A stretch of DNA of 64,000 nucleotides from Aquimarina sp. TRL1 (GTDB lineage: Bacteria; Bacteroidota; Bacteroidia; Flavobacteriales; Flavobacteriaceae), in assembly GCF_013365535.1 (NCBI RefSeq), contig NZ_CP053590.1, positions 1,354,501 to 1,418,500 of the forward strand, read 5' to 3'. Position 1 is the first letter of the stretch. Each line of letters opens with the position of its first letter. The notes below the pieces were generated by a model. That model made no database searches, had not been told where the DNA came from, and saw nothing but the letters and a program-made list of their open reading frames with translations. Shown piece after piece: positions 37,515-47,028 of the stretch. The translations under genes were made by a program, and so were the position numbers.

Positions 37515-39011
37515 ATGACTATGAAACTTATAAAAAACATACTAGGTACTCTATTAATAGCAATAAGTACAGTTTTATTTTCTTGTGACTCTTTTTTAGA
37601 TGAAGTACCAGATAATAGAACACAGATAGACAATGCAGAAAAAATTGCAGAATTATTAACCAAGGCATACCCAGAAGCTTCTTATACCACTTTTATAGAA
37701 CCCAGAACTGACAATGCCGATGACAAAGGGGCTAGCGCAAGAGAACTACGTGTAAACACAGAAATGTATTTCTGGAGAGATGTAGATGATCCTGATAGTG
37801 ATTTCCCTACTAATTATTGGAATGAATCCTATAAAGCTATTGCTCAGGCTAATCATGCCTTAGCTGCAATAGAAGAACTCGGAGGAGGAAGTGATTTGAA
37901 CTATCTAAAGGGAGAAGCACTGTTGGCTCGAGCCTATGCGCACTTCATGTTGGTTAATATTTGGGGGAAAACATACAACCCTGCAACTGCAGCCTCTGAT
38001 CTTGGAATCCCATATGTAACAGAACCGGAAGATATTGTAATCAAAGATTACAAACGAAATTCGGTAAAAGAAGTATATGATATGATCGAAGCAGATCTAA
38101 CAGCAGGGCTTCCATTAGTAACAAATAGGTACAACGTTCCTAAATTTCACTTTACTATTAATGCTGCCAATGCATTTGCCTCGCGATTTTATACCTATAA
38201 AGGAGACTGGCAAAAAGTAATAGAACACAGTTCTATTGTGTTAGAAAATAATGCTGCTTCTGTTTTAAGAGACTGGGGAGGGGATTATCAAAATCTGACA
38301 TATAGTGAGACTACTGTAAGATATTCTGCTATAGAAGATCCTTCCAATCTACTATTAGTATCAGGAGGTTCTTTATTCGGTAGATTTTTTGCTTCTGCAA
38401 GATATCAATTATCTTCAGACCTAAGAGCAGATCTTTTTGATAATAATACCAACCCTATTGATAACAAAGGATGGGCTTATAGAGTATTCGGTAATGATTT
38501 ATTTTTAAACATTCCTAAATATGATGAGTACTTTAGAGTTACCAATGCTGCAGCTAATATTGGGTTTGCATTTACTACCTATGTATTGCTTTCTACCGAT
38601 GAAGTATTATTAAATAGAGCAGAAGCTTACGCTATGCTAGGACAAGATGATAATGCCCTTCAGGATATGAACACTTTCTTATCTATTAAAACAAGGCAAT
38701 ATGACGCTGGTACTGATATATTGTCTCTGGATGATATTAAATCATACTACGCTACAGATAATGGAGTGTACTCTCCTTTTTATGACATCCCGGAAGCACA
38801 ACTTCCTATAATTCATGGAATAGCTGAGTTCCGAAGAAGAGAATTTCATAACGAAGGATTACGTTGGTTCGATATCAGAAGATACAATATGGAGGTTATT
38901 CATAGAGATTTCTTCGACAATGAATTCGTCCTTACGAAAGAAGATAACAGAAAGCAACTGCAAATACCCGCAGACGCTATCGCATTTGGTTTACAACCAA
39001 ATCCTAGATAA
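37515..39011 (+). CDS. SusD/RagB-family substrate-binding lipoprotein
   Basis: A lipoprotein signal ends in LFSC. The mature protein shows the helical TPR-like SusD fold: LKGEALLARAYAHFMLVNIWG and, near the end, LPIIHGIAEFRRREFHNEGLRWFDIRRYN, the family hallmark. It forms the surface lid on the SusC barrel encoded just upstream. The order SusC, SusD, metallohydrolase, DUF4302 with small gaps indicates one transcript controlled by the ECF/FecR switch. Substrate not identifiable from sequence. Confidence 0.94.
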   Translation: MTMKLIKNILGTLLIAISTVLFSCDSFLDEVPDNRTQIDNAEKIAELLTKAYPEASYTTFIEPRTDNADDKGASARELRVNTEMYFWRDVDDPDSDFPTNYWNESYKAIAQANHALAAIEELGGGSDLNYLKGEALLARAYAHFMLVNIWGKTYNPATAASDLGIPYVTEPEDIVIKDYKRNSVKEVYDMIEADLTAGLPLVTNRYNVPKFHFTINAANAFASRFYTYKGDWQKVIEHSSIVLENNAASVLRDWGGDYQNLTYSETTVRYSAIEDPSNLLLVSGGSLFGRFFASARYQLSSDLRADLFDNNTNPIDNKGWAYRVFGNDLFLNIPKYDEYFRVTNAAANIGFAFTTYVLLSTDEVLLNRAEAYAMLGQDDNALQDMNTFLSIKTRQYDAGTDILSLDDIKSYYATDNGVYSPFYDIPEAQLPIIHGIAEFRRREFHNEGLRWFDIRRYNMEVIHRDFFDNEFVLTKEDNRKQLQIPADAIAFGLQPNPR

Positions 39012-39038
39012 AAATATTAATTAAAAGAGATTATTACA

Positions 39039-39887
39039 ATGAAAAAAATAATTCATTTAATTACCCTAATAGTATGCTTATTCATCATAGGGGCATGCAC
39101 TAGAGAAGACAGTGTTAGAGAAAGTCAAATTAATACGAATCCTCCTCAATTATCAGAATTAGATATTTGGTTACGGGAAAATTTCGTAAAACCATATAAT
39201 ATAGAAATCCAATATGCCTGGAATGAGAATGAGGTGAATCTAAACCGTTACTTATACCCTCCAACGGAAGAGAATGTAAAGCCCTTGTTAGAAGTAGTAT
39301 TGGCGGTGTGGGTTAAGCCATATACTCAATTAGGAGGAGAAGATTTTATTAAAAATATCTCTCCCAGACAGTTTACATTAGTCGGAGGGTTTAATTATAA
39401 CCCTTCGGGGACTATCACTTTGGGGTTAGCTGAAGCTGGTACTAAAATTACTCTTTTTAATGTAGATCAATTAGACCTTACAGATTTAACATTGACCAGA
39501 AGGTATTTCCAAACCATTCAACACGAATATGCTCATATTCTAAATCAAACAAAACCTTATGATCCTGCATATGGAGAAGTTAACCCAGAAAACTATACGG
39601 CACAATGGTTTAACAGATCTGTTGCAGAAGCGAGAGAATTGGGATATATCACCGATTACGCTTCTAGTAGTGACAGTGAGGATTTTGCAGAAATGGTGGC
39701 AACAATGCTTACAACCTCTAAAGCTGAATTTGATGCTATTGTAGAGGGCATTTCCAGTGAAGAAGCAAAAGCTCACATCAGACAAAAGGAACAAATGGTC
39801 GCGAGTTATTTCAGCACAGAATTTGGCATTGACTTATATGAATTACAAGAAGTTGTATACCAAAACACCTTAGAAGTTATTAACTAA
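39039..39887 (+). CDS. SusCD-associated putative zinc metallohydrolase lipoprotein
   Basis: A lipoprotein signal ends in IIGAC. The HExxH motif is QHEYAHILNQ (H162, E163, H166), with a downstream acidic region SSDSEDFAEMVATML that likely provides the third ligand. The family is described as a substrate-import-associated zinc metallohydrolase lipoprotein found beside TonB/SusD pairs. It probably trims the imported substrate at the cell surface. Co-transcribed with the genes on either side (27 and 15 nt gaps). Confidence 0.88.
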   Translation: MKKIIHLITLIVCLFIIGACTREDSVRESQINTNPPQLSELDIWLRENFVKPYNIEIQYAWNENEVNLNRYLYPPTEENVKPLLEVVLAVWVKPYTQLGGEDFIKNISPRQFTLVGGFNYNPSGTITLGLAEAGTKITLFNVDQLDLTDLTLTRRYFQTIQHEYAHILNQTKPYDPAYGEVNPENYTAQWFNRSVAEARELGYITDYASSSDSEDFAEMVATMLTTSKAEFDAIVEGISSEEAKAHIRQKEQMVASYFSTEFGIDLYELQEVVYQNTLEVIN

Positions 39888-39902
39888 ATAAGACAAGAAA
39901 TT

Positions 39903-41252
39903 ATGAATCGAAATATAATAAAAAATATATCGTGTTACTTATTATTAGTACTAATGATGGTGGTATCCTCTTGTAGTGATGATGAAGAAACGGTTTTTGA
40001 ACAATCCCCAACCGAACGAATTGAAGCAAGAAATGCTGAGCTTCAAACATTACTTTTAGCAGAGACGAATGGTTATAAAGTTGTTTATTTTCCTAATAAC
40101 CAAAAATACGGAGGATTTACTTTTTTTATGAAGTTTAATGCTGATGGAACAGTAGAAATGACATCGGATGGAGATGCTAATACCGAGGTTCAGTCAAGCC
40201 GATATGAAGTGCGTTTAGGAAGTACTACTGAACTGGTATTTACTACCAGAAACCACATCCATAAACTTTCTGACAGTAACCTACCAGGGTTGATTGGTTC
40301 AGGATACGAAGGAAATTCCATTTTCGAATATATTAGCAAAAATGACGGAAAAATAACATTTAGAGAACCTCGACATGAGGCAATCTTAGTTTTCGAACCT
40401 GCACAGCAGGATGACTGGAACCAGGTTCCTGATTTATTGGCAATGAGACAAAACCTTGTTCCTTCTGAAACTTCTTCTGTTTTTCAACAATTCATTATAA
40501 TAAATGCAAATGGAGAAACTAACTATAACCTAAACTATGATGGTCTCAGATATCACGCTAACCCTAGAAATCAGGCAGAAGACGGAACGGTTTCTGAGCT
40601 TAAATTCGGAATTGCTTTTACTACAGAAGGTCTTATTATTAGCCCCCCGGTAGAAATAGAAGGAGTTACTTACGAGAACTTTATATATGATGCTTCCAAA
40701 CAATCTTTTATTGCTACTGTTGGAGATACAATGGCATCTATAGGTTTTGCAGATCGCCCTGCTTTTATTACCAATGATGTATTAAAAATAGGAAGTGGAC
40801 TTAATAGATTTTTGTACCACATTCCTTATGGCTCTAATCCTTTAATTTCTCAAGGATTTAATTCTTTAATTGCTACAGTTAACAACAACATAGCTGCCTT
40901 TGGAATTAGTTTTCAAGCTTTTCAATTGAACATTATTCCTGATGATAATGGTAATATTACATTATGGGTTAATACTCCTAGTGCTAATGGAAATATATGG
41001 AGTCCTTTTATATTCAAACATAAAATAGAGGATAAAAAGTTATTCTTAGAATATCTTGGTCCTGGAAACAATAATGCTAATGCTTTACAAGGACCTCTTG
41101 CTCCCCTTCTTAACTTTTTAACTAGTACGGATGGGTTATTCTATGAAAGCAAAGGATCTTTTTCTACTAATACTCAAAACTTTAGCAATACATCTGGAAC
41201 ATTTACCAGTGCACAAGATCCTTCATTAAGAGTTTATGGCTTATGGTTCTGA
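39903..41252 (+). CDS. DUF4302 domain lipoprotein
   Basis: A lipoprotein signal ends in VVSSC followed by an acidic stretch (SDDEE), the pattern of surface export signals. The region FEQSPTERIEARNAELQTLLLAETNGYKVVYFP and the following GGFTFFMKFNADGTVEM are typical of DUF4302. Members are regularly encoded at the end of ECF/SusCD/metallohydrolase operons, as here. Probably a further surface binding subunit; no enzymatic motif is visible. A strong terminator ends the operon. Confidence 0.85.
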   Translation: MNRNIIKNISCYLLLVLMMVVSSCSDDEETVFEQSPTERIEARNAELQTLLLAETNGYKVVYFPNNQKYGGFTFFMKFNADGTVEMTSDGDANTEVQSSRYEVRLGSTTELVFTTRNHIHKLSDSNLPGLIGSGYEGNSIFEYISKNDGKITFREPRHEAILVFEPAQQDDWNQVPDLLAMRQNLVPSETSSVFQQFIIINANGETNYNLNYDGLRYHANPRNQAEDGTVSELKFGIAFTTEGLIISPPVEIEGVTYENFIYDASKQSFIATVGDTMASIGFADRPAFITNDVLKIGSGLNRFLYHIPYGSNPLISQGFNSLIATVNNNIAAFGISFQAFQLNIIPDDNGNITLWVNTPSANGNIWSPFIFKHKIEDKKLFLEYLGPGNNNANALQGPLAPLLNFLTSTDGLFYESKGSFSTNTQNFSNTSGTFTSAQDPSLRVYGLWF

Positions 41253-41309
41253 TATAGTGGATATGATAAAATTAACTTAACAACATACACACCCCCTTGA
41301 ACTCAACTG

Positions 41310-41355
41310 GAAGATAGCTGTCTTATTATTCGTAATAAGACGGCTTCTTTTTTTA
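41310..41355 (+). terminator. Strong intrinsic terminator with TTCG tetraloop
   Basis: The stem GTCTTATTA/TAATAAGAC (41320-41328 with 41333-41341) closes a TTCG loop, extends further with one bulge, and is followed by seven T. It ends the SusCD operon. Confidence 0.92.
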
Positions 41356-41397
41356 TACATGTTTTATCGTATTTTTATACCAAACATCATATAACCT

Positions 41398-42528
41398 ATG
41401 AGCAAAAGAAAACACATTACAGAAGTTGCTACTGTTTTTTTAAAACTAGGGTGTTTCGCTTTTGGAGGACCTGCTGCCCATATAGCTATGATGGAAGAAG
41501 AAATCGTCCATAAGCGAAAATGGATGGACCAACAGCATTTTTTAGACCTGATGGGAGCAACAAATCTGATTCCCGGTCCTAATTCTACCGAAATGACCAT
41601 GCATTGTGGGCATAAAAGAGCAGGGATTCCAGGATTATTCATCGCAGGGATTTGTTTTATTTTTCCGGCAGTACTTATTACCGGGCTTCTAGCTTGGTTA
41701 TATATGACCTATGGTACAATCCCCGAAGTACATGCGTTTATGTATGGGATAAAACCTGCTGTGTTGGTTATTATTCTTTCTGCTGTATTAAAACTAGGCA
41801 AAAAGGCCTTGAAAAATATTCCGCTAGCTATTCTAGGAATAGCAACACTTATTGCCAGTTTTGTGGGAATTAATGAGATTACAGCCTTATTAGCTGCTGG
41901 TATTATAGGCGCTCTATTTTTTTTCATAACCTCCAATACCTCCCAAAAAAACCTTTCTTTAGCTCCAATAATATTCTTTCAATCTGTATCTTCTTCTGCT
42001 ACATTATTTTCCACTACCAAAACTTTTTGGACCTTCCTTAAAGTAGGGAGTATTTTATATGGAAGTGGATATGTACTCTTTGCCTATCTGGATGTAGAAT
42101 TAGTTGCCAAAGGACTTCTCAGCAGACAACAATTACTAGATGCCATTGCCATAGGGCAATTCACCCCGGGACCAATTTTATCAACTTCTACCTTTATTGG
42201 ATATCAACTCAATGGCTTTTGGGGAGCAATTGCTGCTAGCTTAGGAATGTTTCTGCCTTCCTTTCTCTTTGTTCTTATCCTGAATCCTCTAATTCCTAAA
42301 ATGAGAAAATCTGTCTTTTTAAGTTATTTTTTGGATGCTGTAAATATTGCAGCCGTAGCTATTATGATTTCGGTACTTATCAAAATGGGGAACGATATTC
42401 TAATTGATTGGAAAAGCATTCTTATCTGTTGCGGTAGTCTTATTTGTTTTTTCTTTTTCAAAAAAATTAACACCCTATGGATTATCCTTGGAGGAGCTGT
42501 CTCAGGATACATACTCTCTTTTATATAA
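41398..42528 (+). CDS. chrA: Chromate transporter, ChrA family (two-domain)
   Basis: Predicted inner-membrane protein with 10-12 helices in two homologous CHR halves. The first half has FLKLGCFAFGGPAAHIAMME and NLIPGPNSTEM; the second has FLKVGSILYGSGYVLFAYL and GQFTPGPILSTSTFIGY, giving the paired FGGP/GSGY and PGP motifs. Family members export chromate with proton exchange. Its length (376) is typical of long-chain CHR proteins. No chromate-sensing regulator is adjacent, so physiological substrate remains open. Confidence 0.9.
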   Translation: MSKRKHITEVATVFLKLGCFAFGGPAAHIAMMEEEIVHKRKWMDQQHFLDLMGATNLIPGPNSTEMTMHCGHKRAGIPGLFIAGICFIFPAVLITGLLAWLYMTYGTIPEVHAFMYGIKPAVLVIILSAVLKLGKKALKNIPLAILGIATLIASFVGINEITALLAAGIIGALFFFITSNTSQKNLSLAPIIFFQSVSSSATLFSTTKTFWTFLKVGSILYGSGYVLFAYLDVELVAKGLLSRQQLLDAIAIGQFTPGPILSTSTFIGYQLNGFWGAIAASLGMFLPSFLFVLILNPLIPKMRKSVFLSYFLDAVNIAAVAIMISVLIKMGNDILIDWKSILICCGSLICFFFFKKINTLWIILGGAVSGYILSFI

Positions 42529-42578
42529 ACCTCTTACAAAAATCAACAATAAAGAAAAACTGCATTATGCAGATAGCA

Positions 42579-42621
42579 TGATATATATCATTGCCCTCCT
42601 ATAACTGATCGCATACTTTAG
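42579..42621 (+). promoter_or_regulatory. FNR-like box plus -7 element, usp promoter
   Basis: The perfect 14-bp palindrome ATGATATATATCAT (42578-42591) has its core ending at 42590. A 23-nt spacer leads to TACTTTAG (42614-42621), one mismatch from TAnnTTTG. Expected leader is about 17 nt. A separate 13-nt palindrome, CTGCAT-T-ATGCAG, lies just upstream (42560-42572). Confidence 0.78.
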
Positions 42622-42644
42622 AGACTTCAAATCTTTAAAAAGTC

Positions 42645-43490
42645 ATGAACCACATTTTAATACCCACCGATTTTTCAACCAGTTCATTACATGCAATTAC
42701 GTATGCTTTAGATTTTTTTAGAGGGGAGACTTGTAGCTTTCATCTTTTACATGTCCAAAAGACCTCCGAATATCAAACCGGAAATTTAATGTCATCAGAT
42801 GCATCTGCTTCAATACAAGATTCCATTATCCAGGAGGACAGCGATAAATTAACTAGCTTGATTCATACACTCAGCGCAAAATATCCTCATCAATCTTATC
42901 ACTTTATTCCTGAAATAGAATATGACCCTTTTACTGATGCCATCAATCAAATCATAATTGCAAAAAATATTGATTTGATTGTTATGGGGACAAATGGAGT
43001 CTCGGGATTCAAAGAAGTTATTTTCGGAAGCAATACCGTGAATGTTATTAGGAATACCAGCTGCCCAGTCCTTATTGTTCCTAAAGGATATATTTTCGAA
43101 TCGATTCAAAATGTACTCTATACTGTTGATAACTCTAATAACTGCCCTACACATCTCTTGAGTCCATTAAAAACAATCTTACAAAACCACGCAGCACACC
43201 TGAAAATTTTAAATATAAAAAATGAAGAACACATCAAAAATGAAGAAACAAATACTAAAAAACAACTGGAGTCTTTTTTTAGTAATATTCCGCAATCCTA
43301 TCACCCTATTGTGAATGTTTCCACTAAAGAAGCAATCAATAGTTTTATCCAAATCATGAATATTGATCTTAACGCAATGTTCATAAAAAAAGAAACATTA
43401 ATCGAACGATATATAACAGGGTCAAAAAACATTAATATCAGTTACAAAACGATTGTTCCTCTATTAGTAATACATGAAGATATACAATGA
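42645..43490 (+). CDS. Tandem-domain universal stress protein (UspA family)
   Basis: First USP domain starts MNHILIPTDFSTSSLHAI and carries VMGTNGVSGFKEVIFGSN with CPVLIVP; the second (from about 150) is diverged and lacks the loop. Its own FNR-like promoter is upstream. The patatin gene follows after about 130 nt with a separate -7 box. It is the third of five usp paralogues, which share the same promoter type. Confidence 0.9.
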   Translation: MNHILIPTDFSTSSLHAITYALDFFRGETCSFHLLHVQKTSEYQTGNLMSSDASASIQDSIIQEDSDKLTSLIHTLSAKYPHQSYHFIPEIEYDPFTDAINQIIIAKNIDLIVMGTNGVSGFKEVIFGSNTVNVIRNTSCPVLIVPKGYIFESIQNVLYTVDNSNNCPTHLLSPLKTILQNHAAHLKILNIKNEEHIKNEETNTKKQLESFFSNIPQSYHPIVNVSTKEAINSFIQIMNIDLNAMFIKKETLIERYITGSKNINISYKTIVPLLVIHEDIQ

Positions 43491-43533
43491 GAGAAGTTCC
43501 TTTGCTGTATTCTGGACAATGATTAAAAAAAAG

Positions 43534-43541
43534 TAACTTTG
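43534..43541 (+). promoter_or_regulatory. -7 element upstream of the patatin gene
   Basis: TAACTTTG, a perfect TAnnTTTG. The predicted leader is about 74 nt to the ATG at 43622 or about 14 nt to an in-frame TTG at 43562. Confidence 0.5.
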
Positions 43542-43621
43542 TAGAAACAGTTATTCACTAATTGTATTCTATTCATAAAGCCTGTAAAACATTATTCTAT
43601 ATATTTTATGCTTTTTACCAT

Positions 43622-44401
43622 ATGAATCATCAGAAAAAAATAGGATTGGTTCTTTCGGGTGGAGGATATAAAGGAATTGCTCACCTAGGTGCTCTTCTGG
43701 CATTCGAAGAAGCTGGAATCACCCCCCAGTATATCTCCGGTAGTAGTGCAGGAGCAATTGTTGGTGCACTCTATGCAGGCGGATATTCCATTACAGCGAT
43801 TAAATCTTTTTTTAAGAAAACACCTTTATTCCGATTTAATAAATTCACTCGAAAAAAACCAGGGTTCCTTGATTCTGAAAAATTCTATGACGATTTCAGC
43901 TCTTTTTTCCCTGAGAATACGTTTGAATCATTACAGCGTACTTTGTTTATTACGACTACGAATCTCATCGAAGGAACCAGTAAGGTATTTAGTAGTGGAG
44001 AACTTATCAAACCTATTCTGGCCTCTGCCGCTTTTCCGGGGATTTTTTCTCCGATAAAAATAGGCAATGCATTATATGCCGATGGGGGGATCATGGATAA
44101 CTTTCCGATTACCCCTTTGATAAATCACTGTGATATGATTTTAGGAGTTAATGTAACTCCTGTCAAAAAACCTACCGCTAAAGATTTTAAACATGCATAT
44201 AATGTAATGCAAAGAGCATATTATTTGATGTCCATAGCTAATGCCCAGAATAATTTCAAGCATTGCAATATTCTGGTAGAACCAGAAGAGTTAGTCAACT
44301 ACGGAATTTTCAATGCTTACAATCTGGATAAGGTATTCGAGCTAGGATATTCTGAAGCAAAAAAACAACTGATTACATATAGAGCAAATCAAGAAAATTA
44401 A
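43622..44401 (+). CDS. Patatin-like phospholipase (RssA-like)
   Basis: Serine lipid acyl hydrolase of about 259 residues. The oxyanion-hole motif is SGGGYKG, the nucleophile elbow SGSSAG, and the catalytic Asp lies in ADGGIMDN. The start at 43622 puts KKIGLVLSGGG at the N-terminus as in the family; an in-frame TTG at 43562 could add a 20-residue hydrophobic extension and cannot be excluded because of the promoter position. No signal peptide with the chosen start, so cytoplasmic or membrane-associated. Confidence 0.88.
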   Translation: MNHQKKIGLVLSGGGYKGIAHLGALLAFEEAGITPQYISGSSAGAIVGALYAGGYSITAIKSFFKKTPLFRFNKFTRKKPGFLDSEKFYDDFSSFFPENTFESLQRTLFITTTNLIEGTSKVFSSGELIKPILASAAFPGIFSPIKIGNALYADGGIMDNFPITPLINHCDMILGVNVTPVKKPTAKDFKHAYNVMQRAYYLMSIANAQNNFKHCNILVEPEELVNYGIFNAYNLDKVFELGYSEAKKQLITYRANQEN

Positions 44402-44487
44402 TCCGCATATCAAAGAAGATGTCCTGAGAGTCAAAAAGCACTTCTTTTATTGATATGTTTGCAAAACATAAAACAAACACTCATTTC

Positions 44488-44495
44488 TATTTTTG
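44488..44495 (+). promoter_or_regulatory. -7 element of the MBL-rhodanese gene
   Basis: TATTTTTG, a perfect TAnnTTTG, 33 nt before the ATG. No FNR-like box at 23 nt. Confidence 0.5.
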
Positions 44496-44528
44496 AATAG
44501 AAATATAAAATAAATTAAAACAGCACAT

Positions 44529-45944
44529 ATGAAGATAGAACAACTATATACAGGATGTCTGGCTCAAGGCGCATATTATATCGAGAGCAAAGGAGAAGTG
44601 GCGATCATCGACCCTCTACGCGAGGTAAAACCTTATATCGATAAAGCAACAGAAAATGATGCCGTGATTAAATATATTTTTGAAACTCATTTTCATGCAG
44701 ACTTCGTAAGTGGTCACCTCACTCTTGCCAAAGAAACTGATGCTGAAATTATTTATGGTCCCCTTGCCGCTCCTTCTTTTAAAGCAACTATTGCAAAAGA
44801 TCTGCAAGAATTCTCATTAGGAGAAATAACTATTGTAGCATTACATACCCCTGGACATACAATGGAGAGCACGACCTATCTACTAAGAGACAAAACGGGA
44901 AAAGATCATGCTATCTTTAGTGGAGACACCTTATTTCTTGGAGATGTGGGGCGCCCTGACCTAGCCCAAAAAGCAGCAAACCTCACAAAAGAACAATTAG
45001 CAGAAAAGTTATTCGATAGCCTTCGTAATAAAATCATGCCGCTAGCAGATGATGTAATTGTATATCCTGCTCATGGAGCGGGTTCTGCTTGCGGGAAAAA
45101 TATGATGAAAGAAACCGTAGACACTTTAGGTAATCAAAAAAAGATCAATTATGCGTTGCGCGCTGATATGACTAAAGAAGAATTTGTCAAAGAAGTCACC
45201 GATGGCTTGTTACCTCCACCTGGGTATTTTCCTGCAAACGTAAAATTAAATAAAGAAGGGTATACTGACATTGATACAATTATAAAACAAGGAACAACCC
45301 CTTTATCCCCTGATGCTTTTGAATCTATAGCGAAAGAAACCAACGCATTGATTCTGGATGTGAGACATCAAAGCGCCTTTATCAAAGGACATGTCCCCTC
45401 CTCTATTTTTATCGGTATCGATGGAGGATTTGCTCCGTGGGTAGGTGCATTAATCATTGATGTGCAACAACCCATTCTTCTCATAGCCCCAGAAGGAAGA
45501 GAAGAAGAAACAATTACGCGCCTATCAAGAGTAGGATTTGACAACACCCTTGGATATCTAAAGGGAGGAATAGAATGTTGGAAAAAAGAAGGAAAACAAG
45601 TTGATACGATTCATTCGATTTCTGCAGAAGAGTTAAAGGACCAACTGAAAAAAAATAACGCTTCTGTATTTGATGTAAGAAAAGAAGGAGAATTCACCGC
45701 TGAACACCTGGAAGACGGAATACATACACCTCTGGATGCTATTAACAATTATCTGGATGCTTTCCCCGATGAAGCTCCTTTCTACCTGCATTGTGCTGGA
45801 GGATACCGATCCATCATTGCATTATCTATATTAAAAAGCAGAGGAATTCATAATGGAATAGATATCGCTGGAGGGTATAAAGCTATTAAAGAAGCTGGTT
45901 TAGCCACTACGGCTTTTAGCTGCCCTAACAGTTTAAAAAAATAA
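44529..45944 (+). CDS. Persulfide dioxygenase-like MBL-fold protein fused to two rhodanese domains
   Basis: The metallo-beta-lactamase-fold domain (about 1-235) has THFHADFVSGH: H54, H56 and D58 present but Phe in place of the next His, as in mono-iron persulfide dioxygenases. Two rhodanese domains follow. The first (about 260-355) has no active-site Cys (LLIAPEGREEE); the second (about 365-460) has C422 in HCAGGYRS. The order matches CstB-type sulfide detoxification enzymes, which oxidise persulfides and transfer sulfane sulfur. Single gene with its own promoter. Confidence 0.88.
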   Translation: MKIEQLYTGCLAQGAYYIESKGEVAIIDPLREVKPYIDKATENDAVIKYIFETHFHADFVSGHLTLAKETDAEIIYGPLAAPSFKATIAKDLQEFSLGEITIVALHTPGHTMESTTYLLRDKTGKDHAIFSGDTLFLGDVGRPDLAQKAANLTKEQLAEKLFDSLRNKIMPLADDVIVYPAHGAGSACGKNMMKETVDTLGNQKKINYALRADMTKEEFVKEVTDGLLPPPGYFPANVKLNKEGYTDIDTIIKQGTTPLSPDAFESIAKETNALILDVRHQSAFIKGHVPSSIFIGIDGGFAPWVGALIIDVQQPILLIAPEGREEETITRLSRVGFDNTLGYLKGGIECWKKEGKQVDTIHSISAEELKDQLKKNNASVFDVRKEGEFTAEHLEDGIHTPLDAINNYLDAFPDEAPFYLHCAGGYRSIIALSILKSRGIHNGIDIAGGYKAIKEAGLATTAFSCPNSLKK

Positions 45945-45985
45945 AAAAAATCTGTCCTTTGATTTATACTAAAATCAAAGGACAG
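45941..45985 (-). terminator. Intrinsic terminator of the minus-strand usp gene
   Basis: A perfect 14-bp stem (45952-45965 with 45972-45985), 6-nt loop. On the minus strand a T-run follows, which overlaps the stop codon of the convergent MBL-rhodanese gene. Confidence 0.9.
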
Positions 45986-46019
45986 GTAAAAAAAGGAGGT
46001 TATTCAGTTTCTATTAATA

Positions 46020-46922
46020 CTACGCCAATTTTGGCGTTTCTTTTTTCTTTTCTTTAGTAAATGCATCACTCATTCCTATTTCAGGAATAACTAAAAAAGG
46101 AATTTGCGTATGAAACCCTATTCTCTTTACAATCGGCTCTCTTGTCAATCGCTCTATAAAACTATGCTTATAATATAACATGGCTAAAAGATAAATATCT
46201 AATTCTTTTGTAAAGTTTTTCAATGTTTCGGACACAGAATCTTTTTCAGGAATCTGATATACAGTACTCGGAATCTCTCCCAGGTATTTCTGTAGCATGT
46301 TTAGATTAAACTGTTGTTGCTCTGACAATTCTTTTTGTGTTTTTTCGATATAAACAATTCGGATGGTAGCCTTGAAGAGTTTTGCCATCTCTATTAACGG
46401 TTCCAACTCATTCTTACTATAGAAATGATTAAAATCTGTTGCAAACGCAATTTCCGATGGAGTAATAAATCCGAAATCTTCTGGAATAGCCAGCACAGGG
46501 CAACTCGTAACGGACTTTATCATATTTACCGTATTGCTTCCCATAAAAATTTCAATTGCATTGGTAGCGCCTTTGGTTCCTGTAACAATCAGATCTATCT
46601 TTTTTTCTACAACAATTGACTTAATTTTATCGATCAAAATATCACAAGAAGTAATACTCTCTAAACGATGGTTTTTGTTAGGTAGCTCTTTTTTTATTTT
46701 ATTCTTGATACGTTCTAATTCACTTAGTGCATTTTTTGCTGCCAAATCATTCAATCCTCTTTCCATAGGTGCCCCATCCAAATAAGTAGCTCTATACATC
46801 TGGGGGGTATATGTATTTAATAAATAAAAGGTGCATTCCTCCTCTCTAAAGATTTCTATAGCGTATTTAGCCGCATTCCATGCATTATCAGAAAAATCAG
46901 TTGGCAATAATATATTCTTCAT
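46020..46922 (-). CDS. Tandem-domain universal stress protein (UspA family)
   Basis: From 46922 it starts MKNILLPTDFSDNAW, like its paralogues. The first domain has TGTKGATNAIEIFMGSN and CPVLAIP; the second is degenerate. The frame stays open upstream to an ATG at 47018, only about 4 nt from the predicted transcription start, so a 32-residue extension (MNYRDVEGDRV...) is possible; with the usual start the leader is about 100 nt. Divergent from ccoI, sharing one FNR-like box. Confidence 0.88.
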   Translation of the reverse strand: MKNILLPTDFSDNAWNAAKYAIEIFREEECTFYLLNTYTPQMYRATYLDGAPMERGLNDLAAKNALSELERIKNKIKKELPNKNHRLESITSCDILIDKIKSIVVEKKIDLIVTGTKGATNAIEIFMGSNTVNMIKSVTSCPVLAIPEDFGFITPSEIAFATDFNHFYSKNELEPLIEMAKLFKATIRIVYIEKTQKELSEQQQFNLNMLQKYLGEIPSTVYQIPEKDSVSETLKNFTKELDIYLLAMLYYKHSFIERLTREPIVKRIGFHTQIPFLVIPEIGMSDAFTKEKKKETPKLA

Positions 46923-47028
46923 CTGTATTATTTTGTTTATTCGGTTTGCGATAATAACAATAACCGATTTGTTAATTTTGGATATTACTCTGTCCCCTTC
47001 AACATCCCTGTAATTCATAATTACCCCC

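Noticed and set aside
43562..43621. TTG start adding 20 residues to the patatin
   Set aside because: The family normally starts just before the SGGG motif; kept only as an alternative because the promoter would allow it.
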